NCBI GenBank assembly: GCA_022495005.1
Contig: JAGYXB010001095.1
Span: 1,302,001 to 1,366,000 of the forward strand
Origin: Rhyacophila brunnea
Taxonomy: Eukaryota > Arthropoda > Insecta > Trichoptera > Rhyacophilidae
DNA length: 64,000 nucleotides
Reading direction: 5' to 3'
Part shown: positions 22,169 through 33,226 of the stretch, piece after piece
Numbering within the stretch: the stretch's first letter is position 1
How the letters are laid out: every line of letters begins with the position of its first letter
Position numbers and translations under genes: made by a program
Notes under the pieces: model-generated
What the model was told of the DNA's origin: nothing
What the model saw: the letters and a program-made list of their open reading frames with translations, nothing else
The model's database searches: none

Positions 22169-23042
22169 CACTAATTTTCATCAAAAGTCTCTATAGAATA
22201 CATAATTAATTATAGGTACTTGATGTTGTAAGTTATATTATATTTATGTGATTGATATGAGTGTGGATTTATCGAATTTTCGAGCTAGCATACAAGAAAG
22301 AGAAGAAAGAGAAGAAAGAGAATGAATAAGATTTTGTTGCGATAAGAATTTTTTCTATTTTTTTATTAGAAAAAACTTAATGTTGGTGAAACACTGCTTT
22401 AGAACACAAATTTTACATATCTCTCTCAGTATTCTAGAATGCTTTAAAGCGGAAGGTAAGTTTTGATTGCTTTAGAGATTGTACGATTACATTTTCGTAT
22501 TTTCTATGTAAACATATCCACTAGTAGTGAGTAGGGAAAAATATTCTAATAACCTATGTAACAAAACTAAAGTCAACAATATTTATATTAACATGTATTC
22601 GTTCAAATACACGTAATGGCATTATCTTTATAAAACGATTATTTATGTTTATTAAATACAAATAAAATGAGTAAACTTATAACGTCTTTCGTATATAAAG
22701 ATATTATTTACTATTTCTCTTAGTTTCCCAATTTTATAAGAAAGTATCAATATCTGTTTTCAATTAGATGCTTACCATGTATACCGTACGTTTATGTTAT
22801 ATCAAATTAATACAATATGGTAGCGTAATATCGTTTACATAATGTTCAATACCGCAATATAATCACAATCAAATATTAGGTAAATTATTAGAGGGTAGGT
22901 ACATATTCTAATTTATATAATATATATTATATTATATTCCATGTTATACAATAAACAAAATATTCAATAATAGCAAGATGAAATTGTAAACAAAGGATCG
23001 TGTATATGCGATGTTATCTATTAAAACAAAAAATATATTTTC
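22169..23042. other. No gene recognised; 9-bp microsatellite at 22295-22321
   Basis: AT-rich. Three exact units of AGAAAGAGA form a purine tract at 22295-22321. Nothing else supported. Confidence 0.5.
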
Positions 23043-23190
23043 TAAAACGCAATTTTTTTTATAGTACTTATTCCACTTTTAATTAATATATTAGGACCGG
23101 TTTCGTCCGCCTCAGTGGGACATTTTCAACTGAATACATTTTTTTAAAACAAAATTCAAAGCGATAGAAATAATATTACAATAGGTAAAT
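23043..23190 (-). mobile_element. Penelope-like terminal repeat with vestigial hammerhead-like motif
   Basis: On the minus strand this reads TTGAAAATGTCCCACTGAGG followed by CGGACGAAACCGGTCC, then an AT tail and AAAGTGGAATAAGTACTATA. GTCC and GGAC can form stem II of a hammerhead, with GAAAC in the right place. The other core strand reads TTGAAAA instead of CTGANGA. Penelope-like retroelements are known to carry hammerheads in their terminal repeats. Class assignment is tentative. Confidence 0.45.
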
Positions 23191-23880
23191 AATAATTATC
23201 CGTCCAATAATACCTTCCCAATAACAGACTAATTTAAAACTAACGAGGTTGGACATTAATATTTCATACTACGTCAGGGGCATCAAACAAATTATTTAAA
23301 ATATTAACAAACCACAAAATATGAAACAATCTACACTTACAAAAACATTAATAATATCAACAAATAATTATGATTAGTCAAAAATTACAATAAAAAATTT
23401 ATAAAAAATAAAATAAAACAATATTATCAATTAAAGTGAGATCGAATAAAAAACAAATACAACCAAAATATGAGTCAAAATTAAATAAAAATTAAAATAA
23501 TAAATAATGTACGAGTACAATATATAAAGTTATGTTATGACAATCCCAAATATTAAATAGGGTATAATAATGGAGAAGACACAAGATATAATTGATCATT
23601 TAACAAATTAGAATTGGGCAAAAATTTATACCTATAAATTATTAATTATTAATTACTATTAATTAATTAGTTGCTTCAGTAACTCAACACACATTATTTT
23701 TTGTCAGTAGTATATTATACTATAATTTACCATCCGTAGATTACACATATATTTTACTATAGAATAACCACTTATAATTTAATTTCAATTATCATTAAAA
23801 ACCTTCAGTCGCCAGTCTTTTTTTGTAGGTATCTATATATTAAATACACTGACTTAACGCCTTAAGATACAGGTCCAAAT
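23191..23880. other. No gene recognised
   Basis: Extremely A-rich low-complexity DNA, especially 23300-23520. Confidence 0.55.
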
Positions 23881-24545
23881 TAGAGGTGAGTTGGAAATAC
23901 TGTCACCAGTTTGTGTACTCAAGTATCGGATGAAACTACCCATACTTAGTACGTGTGGCCCAAAAAACTTGTTCCAAAAAACTTGAGATGATATCATCGC
24001 GAGTCGCTGGCTAGTTGGTAGACTTTCAATACTATTGACATTAAATGCGCGCGAGAGAGGTAGCACTTGAATACAATTATGTTTTAATTTATTAGTCTAT
24101 GCATGCGAATGACATCATCTTATGTATGAACAAATAGGTCATTAATTTTCTGTACCAGCATATTATTATTCCCTCGAAAATGTGGTGAAGTGACTGAGGT
24201 GACGCAGTTTACATTTAAAAAAATCATTGTTATTCATTTTATGTTAACAAGAATATTATAACATAACATAAAAACAACTCATAAATTTAAAATGTGTTAA
24301 AATGCGAAAAGCCCAGCTCAGTGTATTTTTAGCGATTCTATTGAAGCCGATATTTCAAATACTAATATGGAGTTAAGTTTTATTTCCAGTTTAGTATGAG
24401 ACTTATGTCGCATACGCACGCCAACCGCTCTATATAGTATTCCAAATACTAGTAAGTATTCTGGAACAAGTTTTGATACTTGTATTTTTTTATACTGGTA
24501 GTAAGTATACTTAGTCTTCAAAATCGACCAGTTTTCCCACCTCTA
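23881..24545. mobile_element. hAT-type element, TSD GTYCAAAT
   Basis: The ends TAGAGGTGAG and, inverted, TAGAGGTGGG are flanked by GTCCAAAT (23873-23880) and GTTCAAAT (24546-24553), an 8-bp duplication with one mismatch. Subterminal DNA is rich in words such as CAAGTATC and GTATTTGGAATAC. The 70-codon minus-strand frame at 23854-24066 crosses the element border and is not transposase-like. Confidence 0.65.
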
Positions 24546-24553
24546 GTTCAAAT

Positions 24554-25829
24554 CCCACGTCTGATAACTTTACATGACGTGTTTTTGATTTAGACAAAAT
24601 ATGGATACAAGCTGTAGGAGAGTAGTTGGAATGAATGACTAACCATTAATTTTCGAAAAAAAATGTTAAGAAACCTTCTGAGAGTCAATCAATAATATCA
24701 AACGATGACCGCCGTATTTTTATTTTCGGTGCAGACCAGATAGTCTGAGAGACAGTGGTGTTGGGTAGCCTCTAGAGAAGGAGGAAAAGTAAAGGGAAAA
24801 TATCGGCGCGCTGGAGCGACTGATCGAATGAGTTAATAGGGGGTAGTATTTATTCACTCTGTTCAGTGGCAAGCGGATAACTATGAGAGATGGAGAGCAA
24901 AGCTTTCACAAGGGGGGGGGGGCGTGGCAGGTCAGCCAGCTAAGTTATTATGAATATATTGACTTTTTTTGTCCATCCAACTAATATTTTATTAGGCACA
25001 TTGCATTTTTTCCCTCTTGTATCATCATTTAAGCAGATTTATTTAATCCCACATCCTGTACTACAGCAGCGTTTCCCAATTAAAATTTGTCACAGAATAC
25101 ACATTATCAGATTTTTCTTTCAAGTAGATGATAATATTCTTAATTTATTTTTAGGTTTTCCGGAAAAACTGCAAAACAAAAAATATATAAATAGGTATCA
25201 TAATTTCAATAATTGGTTCCCAACCCAAGAGTCACAAGACTTTTAAGCGGGTGTCAGCTACTATTAAATTATGATTAAAAGTACCATATTTATGTACTAC
25301 TAATTTATTCCATGAATAGTAAAAAAAGTTATTTTATGCATATAAACATTTAAAAATATATATCTCCATGACGTAGATATATTAAGTATTCTTCAATTGC
25401 TGATTATATTACAGTTCCTTAGTATTAGAGTCCTTAGCAATTAGTAGGAGTAAAGATCCTGGCCTCCGCGCCAAGACATGGGCGCCATGATGGATACTTT
25501 TGGTCACACAATAGATGACTGCATTAGAAAGTGGTCTCGATCCTCACCCGTGAGAGAATGACTGAAAAGAATGATAGTTTCTAAGAATGTTTTACACTTT
25601 TTTCCGTTTATTTCACTGAGAAATCAGTAATATTGTTTATTATTCAGACTGTTAAAACTATTACAGCAATTCTCCGTAAACCGTACATTCAGCCAATGTA
25701 GTCTCTACAGTAACATCTTCTGGATAGAACCCAGCGGGTAATGTTCGATAGTTGGCACGTAGTTCGTATGACTTATTTGATTTACGCTATGGTCTCATTA
25801 TCTCTCTAATAATATCAACATTGAATGAT
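24554..25829. other. No gene recognised; G11 tract at 24912-24922
   Basis: It contains a run of 11 G at 24912-24922 and a less AT-rich patch at 24720-24920. The 98-codon frame at 24950-25246 is F/I/L-rich and lacks a domain. Confidence 0.45.
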
Positions 25830-25893
25830 TAAATCCATTAGAGTTTAAATTTACATTCCATCAAGTACCTTCGGTCGATAGTATTAATATTGA
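25830..25893 (-). repeat. Dispersed short repeat, copy 2
   Basis: Reverse complement of 20622-20690 (core GTACCTTCGGTCGATAGTAT). Confidence 0.5.
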
Positions 25894-27626
25894 ATGATCA
25901 GCTTTCTTATCAAGAAGACTACAGTCGCTGCCAAACCAATGAATACGAATCTAAAATAATTTTGAGATACTTTTGGAGGTATAATAGTATAGTACTAAAA
26001 TGGTACGTAATACCAAAAATTTGGTTTGTCTAACTAGACTAAACAATAGCCAATATTTTATAATATCCACTTTGATATTTTAGATAGAGGTTAAAATATT
26101 GGAGAGTTGCTCAAAAGTCGAAGTTACCTATTATACCTTTGTGTTACATTATATTATAATATACCTTCTATTATAGTGTTTTAATTACTCACACAATATT
26201 AATCTTACTCCTTGGAAAATAGGCGACAAGGTGAGTACATACCTGAAACAAACAAAAAAAAACAAAATTATTATTAAAGTCACATAAAAGGAACAAAAAC
26301 ATAATACAAAATGAATGTTATTAAATTTGTAAACTTGTGACTTTTGACTACTTGATAATATGCGGTTAAATTTCTAAAACAGTTAAAATGACTTTAGCTC
26401 TGTGCCAAGCATTACACCTCCAATATAGGTGGTTAACGATTAGGGCGCATGGGGAAATCTTATAAAATAAAATAATATTATTATTATGCGGTGAGAAAAG
26501 ATTGGGCATTATAATTACACAAATACTTTTTTACAATTTGTACCGTCACTTAAAATAAAATAAAACAATTATGAGAAATGAGATAAAAAATATGAGAAAT
26601 AGCATTTATGCTTCACTAGTATTTTTAGGACATTATATTTTTATCCATACAATTTTCCAACGTGGGTTTCATATGAAATTTCAATTCATTATCTTTAAAT
26701 TGGTTAAAAAATAATATACCTACCTTACTAGTATTTTACGTATTTTTGGTATCTGACATGAAAACGTGATATCAAACGTCAGGTTTTTTGTTTGCTGTTC
26801 CAACATAATTATTTTTGTTTCATTCATTATCATTTCTGGCATTATCAAACAGAAAACCCGATGTCTGCGTAATGTTGATTATTATTCTTTTCTCTTAATG
26901 TAACATTAACTACCATTCACTATTGTGTTGACACAATATTGTGTTAGCATACTAGTTTCATGTAATAATCGTATTTTAAAATGGAAATATCGGTTACGGC
27001 TACATTTATTATGATATAATATCAGGCACAAAAGTTAATACATCCACAATAAAATTTTTGGATTAAAAATGTTTTTATGCATAAATAGTAAATTGACAGT
27101 TTTAACACCACGTACCTTATTCTTAAATAGATGACAAATTTACCAATCTATTACTATAAAATATAAACAGAGTCAATTTTGACATAATGATTGACATTTA
27201 TTTGTATTATTTTAAATAGCCGTTTTTTCATCAATAAGAGTTTAGACTTTTTTGTCGTATTATAGGCAAGTTTGAATTACTTAAATATAAAATATTATAG
27301 TGGAATAACATAATCTTGAAATTGCGCAGATTACGATATCTTCTACTGCGCACGAATTACATAGAGTAAATTGTATTATTGTTATTATTATAATTATTGC
27401 TGACTGTTCTTACATCAAGCCTATTGTATCGTTTTCTCTCACTCGGCGTCGCTCTAATTGCGTCATATTTTCGGTCAAAACTATCGAACTTCACTTACGT
27501 GGTTTGTGTATAAAACAGCTGTGTTACGTGGCATAATATAACAGAACGTAAATTAATGTTAAGCATGAAAATGTGTTTTTAATTACGTCGTATATAATAT
27601 CAACGCTTTAACGCTTTTATATGTAC
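25894..27626. other. No gene recognised
   Basis: AT-rich. A short palindrome lies at 26926-26945 (TATTGTG...CACAATA). No frame or repeat family supported. Confidence 0.5.
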
Positions 27627-28233
27627 GGCCACGATGGCCGCGCGGGTTAAGCGTCGGCCTATAACGTCATGGGTCCCAGGTTCGAATCCTGGGTCTGGCT
27701 AGTACACATAATTGTTTTTCAATTTGTGTATGAGTCAGAGTATGGACCTAATAGGTTAAGACGATACATAAGTGAAACGGCAAATGATTTTCAACTATAG
27801 GCACGACGAAATTTTGGACTCGCTGACATTCGGAGAGAAAACGTCGAGCTGGGAACACGTCAATTTGTTTCGTGTTAATTCTTAAATCGTGTAAAGATGA
27901 CTAAAAACGTTACCCATTTACTTGAAAAAGAAAACATGTCAATGAATATTATTATTGTTACTAATATAACAATAAACAGAACATTAAATGGACGGATGTT
28001 GGTTTTATATGACAAATTATATTTCGTTCGGCATGCGTCATTCGCACCCGCGACCCGCAATCCGCGCATCGCCTAGCCACGATCTTTTTAGACCGTGCCT
28101 CAACTGAGGTATAGCCTTATGCAAGTGGCTGACATCCATTTATTTCTCGGAAAAACAAAATATGTCAATACAAACCTCCACTCTGTGGAGGCCCATATAA
28201 TTTTATTAGGATCGTACATGGTCGAAAAAAAAT
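27627..28233 (+). mobile_element. tRNA-derived SINE, family 1, split by a later insertion
   Basis: The head has A-box-like TGGCCGCGCGGGTTAAGC and an intact B box AGGTTCGAATCCT within the T-arm CCAGG/CCTGG. The body continues to GGACCTAATAGGTTAAG at 27760, is interrupted by the 350-bp repeat, and resumes at 28123 with AAGTGGCTGACATCCAT through CATGGTCG and an A-rich tail. The uninterrupted order is visible in the copy at 54138-54309. Confidence 0.75.
27761..28119. repeat. Dispersed 350-bp repeat, copy 2, nested in the SINE
   Basis: Homologous along its length to 6698-7058. It starts at GATACATAAGTGAAACG and ends at TATAGCCTTA, exactly where the SINE is split. The 64-codon minus-strand frame inside it (27875-28069) has no recognised domain. 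Confidence 0.65.
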
Positions 28234-28932
28234 AATATCAATTATTATTATGTTGAATACGTCAATATTTTTATTCCAATATTAATAAATAATAAAATAA
28301 TAGAGACAGATAGAGATGAAAATATCATTAAATAGAGAGACTGACAGAGATAGCAAAGTTTTACATAATCTCACGGAAAGTTTAGTTTCGAGTGTCTGAG
28401 ACGGGGCTTTAAATTGGGCAGTTAAAAAGAAACATTGGCCTCAAGATACGACCTCCATCGAGTAATGCGCCCCTCACCGGCAATTAGTGCTTTTATTATT
28501 GCATTTATGGCTGCCAAATGAGCTTCGGCGTGTGACCGCTAATGGCGCTACGCTCACACTGCGGCGATCGTTCCTGATCTTTGCTAATTGCCGAAATATA
28601 TTATTTTATGTAATTATGCAAGTTTTTAGCAGATATACCCGGCGTCAAATGACTAACGTAAATGTTTGAGTAGATCTGTATAAATGAATTTTATTTAAAT
28701 GTAATAGGCAGTGGCGTAGGCTCTATAGATTCTATTACATAAGGATGAGCATCGCCAGAAATTTTCTCTAATTTACTATATTATATTACTATAATGGTTA
28801 TATTATAAATATTATGTAATTTTGTAAGAATATCGCAGAACTACTACGCAGAACTAAGGCTATCTGCCAAGATTCAAGTAGTTACGAAGTAGATAATATG
28901 TGGCATAGTATATAAGTGTATTGTTGTTTTAA
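28234..28932. other. No gene recognised; distinctive non-coding island 28430-28610
   Basis: The island is less AT-rich and holds closely spaced CAATTAG, TTTATTATTG, ATTTATGG, CTAATTG and GGCGATCG words, a texture like homeodomain-site clusters in enhancers. This is suggestive only. A single CAGTGGCGTAGG hAT-like end at 28708 has no partner. Confidence 0.35.
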
Positions 28933-29165
28933 TTTAATAAAACGCATTTTTTTGTACGACTTATTCCACTTTTAATCAATAAATTACGACCGGTTTCGTC
29001 CGCCTCAGAGGGACATTTTCAACTGAATACATTTTTTTTATATAAAACAATATTTATCAAACAAAATCCAAAGTGATAGAAATATTATAACAAAAGGTAC
29101 ATGAATTTTTATATTATTTCTGTCGATTTGGATTTTGTTTGATAAATATTGTTTTATAAAAAAAA
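28933..29165 (-). mobile_element. Penelope-like terminal repeat fused to an inverted repeat
   Basis: On the minus strand, CTCTGAGGCGGACGAAACC and AAGTGGAATAAGT match the 23043 and 60117 copies. To its right, 29042-29072 (ATAAAACAATATTTATCAAA...) is repeated inverted and exactly for about 31 bases at 29128-29159, with weaker pairing to the centre near 29100. The copy therefore ends in a palindrome. Confidence 0.5.
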
Positions 29166-29636
29166 TCGACAGTGACTATAATGGTTTATTTAATTGCGAC
29201 AATGATAAAAAAAACGAGATAGTTGTATAGAAGTGCTACACGCCTGACAGAGATAAAGGATGAATGATTGAAAATCAATATTATAATATTATCAACAGTA
29301 TCCCTACAATCAAAAGTAATCGCATGCCATCGTCATATAGGTGATTAAACAATAATTAGTATTATCGAAACTTCATGTAATTACACATGTTAGACAATTT
29401 ACGGTAAAATAGCATAGTATAATTATAATAAATATAACGGACTAGTCGTACAGGTATATTTTTGTTTGATTCCGTGTATATATTTATATTTTGTAAATGT
29501 ATTCTAGGATGGATACGTCAACCAACCAATGCAATTTAGTCTGCTGATCAGATGGATCAAAAAAAATTCCTGCCCAGTCGATTAAAATACAATGTGATAG
29601 GCCAACCTATCTAAATCGGGATGCAAAGTCCACACT
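29166..29636. other. No gene recognised
   Basis: AT-rich spacer before the LINE tail. Confidence 0.5.
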
Positions 29637-30085
29637 ATCATCATCATCATCATCGATTGCGGCGCAATAGAGCGGGATGGGCCTGGTTTCTTCCAGACGT
29701 ATTCCCCAGTCCAGGCGATCCTTCAAAACCTTCCACCAATCCGTAATTGAAATCACTCGTGCATCCCAGGTGGCCCCATCTATCTGCCGTAAAAACCCAA
29801 ATTGTTTATCATCAAAAAGTTTCCGAAATCATTTCAGTCGAGAAATTTAAGTGGTTTGGATTATATTGGGTCTCCCAAATTCCTCGTAGACTTCACGTGT
29901 GTAACGTATGTACCACACTTCACTTTTATCCTTTACTCTAAATATCGTTCTCAGAGTGCTTCGTTCGAAAATCATTTTCAAACTTGTTGTTGATGACCCA
30001 AGATTCTGATCCATATGTAAAGATTGGCCTCAGCAGTGTTTTGTATATTTCTAGTTCTTGCATTCCGAGATAGTACTCAGATATT
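29637..30085 (-). pseudogene. LINE ORF2 C-terminal fragment with (ATG)n tail
   Basis: Minus-strand pieces in order: QELEIYKTLLRPIFTYGSES, MIFERSTLRTIFRVKDKSEV, RYTREVYEEFGRPNI, then ITDWWKVLKDRLDWGIRLEE. These match the thumb/C-terminal region of non-LTR retrotransposon ORFs (usual form LYKTL.RPVLTYGSE..., FERK.LRRI.G). Frames shift between them. The insertion ends in a GATGATGATGATGATGATGA tail (29637-29654), typical of this LINE group. Confidence 0.75.
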
Positions 30086-32079
30086 TACGGATTGTTAAGT
30101 TAACGGCGTTCCAAAATTTAAAATTGAAAGACACGTGCGAAGTATGGTAAAATGCGACGGGTTAAGGAACACGACACCGCAAGGACAGAGGAGAAAGTAG
30201 TTCCAGAATTGCCCGCGACTGATGGCGCCTCCGTTTAATCGCTCTTGCGTTGCTTAATGTTGCAATGTTCTAATGTTTGCCATAATTTATCGAAGGTTTT
30301 CACTTAGCAATACGTACTTTAAGAATATCGATGTCATTGTAATTTTCCGAATTATTCCACCCAGTAGAACATTAATGTTTACATTATGTAAATAGGCAAT
30401 GAAAATTCTTATTTAACAATATTTTAAAGTGTACAATTCTTCAACTACCCTATCATGTAAGCATTTCTGAGAACTTTGCGAATACATAAATCTTCTTGTA
30501 TGGGAATAAATCAAATTCGAATTTGTTTCTAGTATGAAAATGATATATTTCTGAGTTGGCGCGTGTTCCGTTTAAAACTATTGTGATCCGGTGGAGGGTT
30601 GCCAATGTGAAAAGATAAAGGGACCAAAACGAATTTGTCAACTTATAGATGAGCCAAAAACAAATTTGAAAATATTCTGAACCAACTTTCAAACTTACAG
30701 ATTATTTAATAATCCTTCACTTTATGACATAATATGTCGCATAAAACACACAAACATTTAAAAATTATAATATAAAATATAAATAATTATCATACTAAAC
30801 ATATATTTTTATATAATAATATATATTGTTATATAAGAGTAGCATGTGCAATTTCACATTAGATTATTAAACCACGTGTAAGAGAAATTTCCAAGCGACA
30901 AATGACTCCAAATCCGACATGTCGAACAAAACAATACTCTGTCATACAGTGGCGTCTATTTGTATACAAAATAAAGAAAATAACAATATTCTGCACTGTT
31001 TTTGTATTGGTTGTATAAGTCTAGAAGTTTTTCAAATATGATGGTATTAGGGGAGAATGCTAATAATCTCCTGGGTAGATAAAGTTCGTAATGAAGAAGT
31101 ATTGAAACGGATGAGCTATATTATAGAGCTTTTTATATACTTACCAGACGAAAGCTCGAGTACTTTGGTCACGTGATGAGAAGTTATAAGTACGAGATCA
31201 TTCAATTCGTGAGTTTCACGGAAAATAAATGTCTGACGTGCTGAAATGAAAACTGCGATTTAAAACAGATAGACGTAACATTTTCTGATAAGGATTGGCT
31301 CATGAATATATATATATATAAAGTTAATAGGAAGGACGGTATTAAGCAATACAAAAAAATATTTCAGTATACTTAGAATATAATAATAACATTGTATTGA
31401 TATAATTTGTTTTATAGTTAGCTATGCTATAACGTCTGTTTTTCTAGCCTAATGTTGATGGAAACTTTAACGAATTTTCGCAACTAAATCGCAGTGCTTA
31501 TATATTCCAGTGATTCATCTGCAAAGATTAAGTTAAAAAATTAGCCAAGTAGAAATCAAACGCACGTATTTCGCTAAACGGACAAGGACCCTAAGCTAAC
31601 TTACATTTACCATTTTACCTAGTTTGAGATGTTTTCAAATTTCATTGATAATGGCTATGATATTTGTTATTTAAATTTAATGCACCCTATTATACTCCAA
31701 AATCAAAGCATAAAGACATAACATAATATATCACCATATTTTGTGCCTCGCATCACGTGACACCAGCAACCAGTATATCACTATTGTAGTACCGCTGCAG
31801 GGTAACATATTATATAAGATTATTAACATGATTTCTAAATGCCATCAAGATTGCTCCAAATTAGATGAATGTTTATAAAGCAATCGCTTTTTTATTTATT
31901 TTAAGAAATTATATTTCATGTGCTGTTTTAGGATACGTATTTTAGTTATATCTTTTTTGTAATTTATTTTAATTTATGTAAGAGTCGTGTCTTATTTTCA
32001 CTTTTACATAAAAAAAAAACTATAAACATCAAGAATAAACTGTCAGTTGCAAGGCACTGTGGTATTATGGTACGTGAAA
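30086..32079. other. No gene recognised
   Basis: AT-rich, with a GC patch at 30160-30250 and an (AT)n tract near 31305-31318. The 79-codon minus frame at 30453-30692 has no known domain. Confidence 0.5.
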
Positions 32080-32205
32080 GCTTCACGCGGAGCTTTTGGT
32101 ATTGCAATTTGCGAAGTTCTACTGAGCTTCGTAGCACAGTCGTAGCAGTCTCAGTGTCGTAGAAGCGCCGCATCCGAGTGACAAAAGCCAAGCATCGTAG
32201 ATGCG
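32080..32205 (-). pseudogene. Possible Jockey-like LINE ORF2 fragment
   Basis: The minus-strand frame 31964-32260 contains LAFVTRMRRFYDTETATTVL followed by SSVELRKLQYQ. This resembles the LGFI.R....F.D...L..LY.SLVR..LEY block of Jockey-type reverse transcriptases. The GC-richer DNA of 32060-32230 supports a coding origin. It is short and degenerate. Confidence 0.35.
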
Positions 32206-32855
32206 CTTTGTGGAAGTCAGCTAATAAATAATTCCACAAACAATAATACAACGCAAACAAATGTTCAAGTTCTTGTGTGCCAGTTCAAAAGCAATGCTCT
32301 TATTAAATTTTCAAAGGTTTACTACAACAGATTTACGGGTAAATGATTTTTCTTTGTAGCTGACAGTTATATTGAATTTAAACAAATCCTACACCTGTTC
32401 AGAGTTTTTCATTTTCACTTCCAAATCGGCTAAAATAAATTTCAGTATACTCAATAGACAACTACCTATAAAATCGACAAAATACAAATCAAATTTCCTT
32501 CAGTTTTTTTCTCATATACACGGTTAGGTAACTCAATATTGGTATGGCGTGGTGAAAAAAAATTATATTACAAAAGTTTAATCCAAAAAAAAAAATGATA
32601 ATTTTTCATTATATTTAACATTTTTATCAAAATGGATATTATGCATCTCAATTGTGATGTCTGCCCTACCAGATAAAATAAATTCCTTATTAGAAATTAC
32701 TAACAAACAAATTGAATCCTCTTGTCCTATATATTATATACATATTATTAATCGACCTAAAGACATGTTTAATGTTTTAATGGGTCGTATAAAGTAAAAT
32801 TATAAATTTATTTATTATTATAATAAATTTTAATTTTACAATCTCAACCAACCTT
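32206..32855. other. No gene recognised
   Basis: AT-rich, including A/T homopolymers around 32560-32600. Confidence 0.5.
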
Positions 32856-33226
32856 AAGCCTTAATTACATTGAGCTTCTTTACGAGCTGTTTATTGGCGA
32901 ATTTACAATCTGCCTGTAAAGATGCCCAGTGTAATCATCGAATAAGCTAATAAGCAGGTTGTAAACACTCTACCGAGAAAAGTTGAACGCCGGTCAACTT
33001 TACACGCTACACGCCGGCGTGTGGGCCTACTGCGTCTGCGCAGTAGAGCGTAGTACCAACTTCCCGGTAAAAAAACGAACTACGTTCCGTCAAAATAGTC
33101 GCTGGCCTGTGGCTTCTCAGCGAATGGAAAGTTTTGTGTGTAATCATCAAATCGCAGTAGCTGAATCGCCCGCTTTTAAATTCGCCAATAAACAGCTCGT
33201 AAATAAGCTCAATGTAATTGAGGCTT
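32856..33226. mobile_element. MITE with ~50-bp inverted repeats
   Basis: The left arm AAGCCTTAATTACATTGAGC continues to GAGCTGTTTATTGGCGAATT; the right arm is its inverse with few mismatches (33177-33226). The centre is GC-rich and contains the palindromic CTACTGCG/CGCAGTAG. Overlapping frames on both strands (32983-33243, 33007-33237) are by-products of the palindromic GC-rich centre. The target duplication is unresolved. Confidence 0.75.

Noticed and set aside
28708..30960. Pair of CAGTGGCGT words (28708, 30949) as the two ends of one hAT element
   Set aside because: Both are in the same orientation and have no inverted partner or matching octamers.
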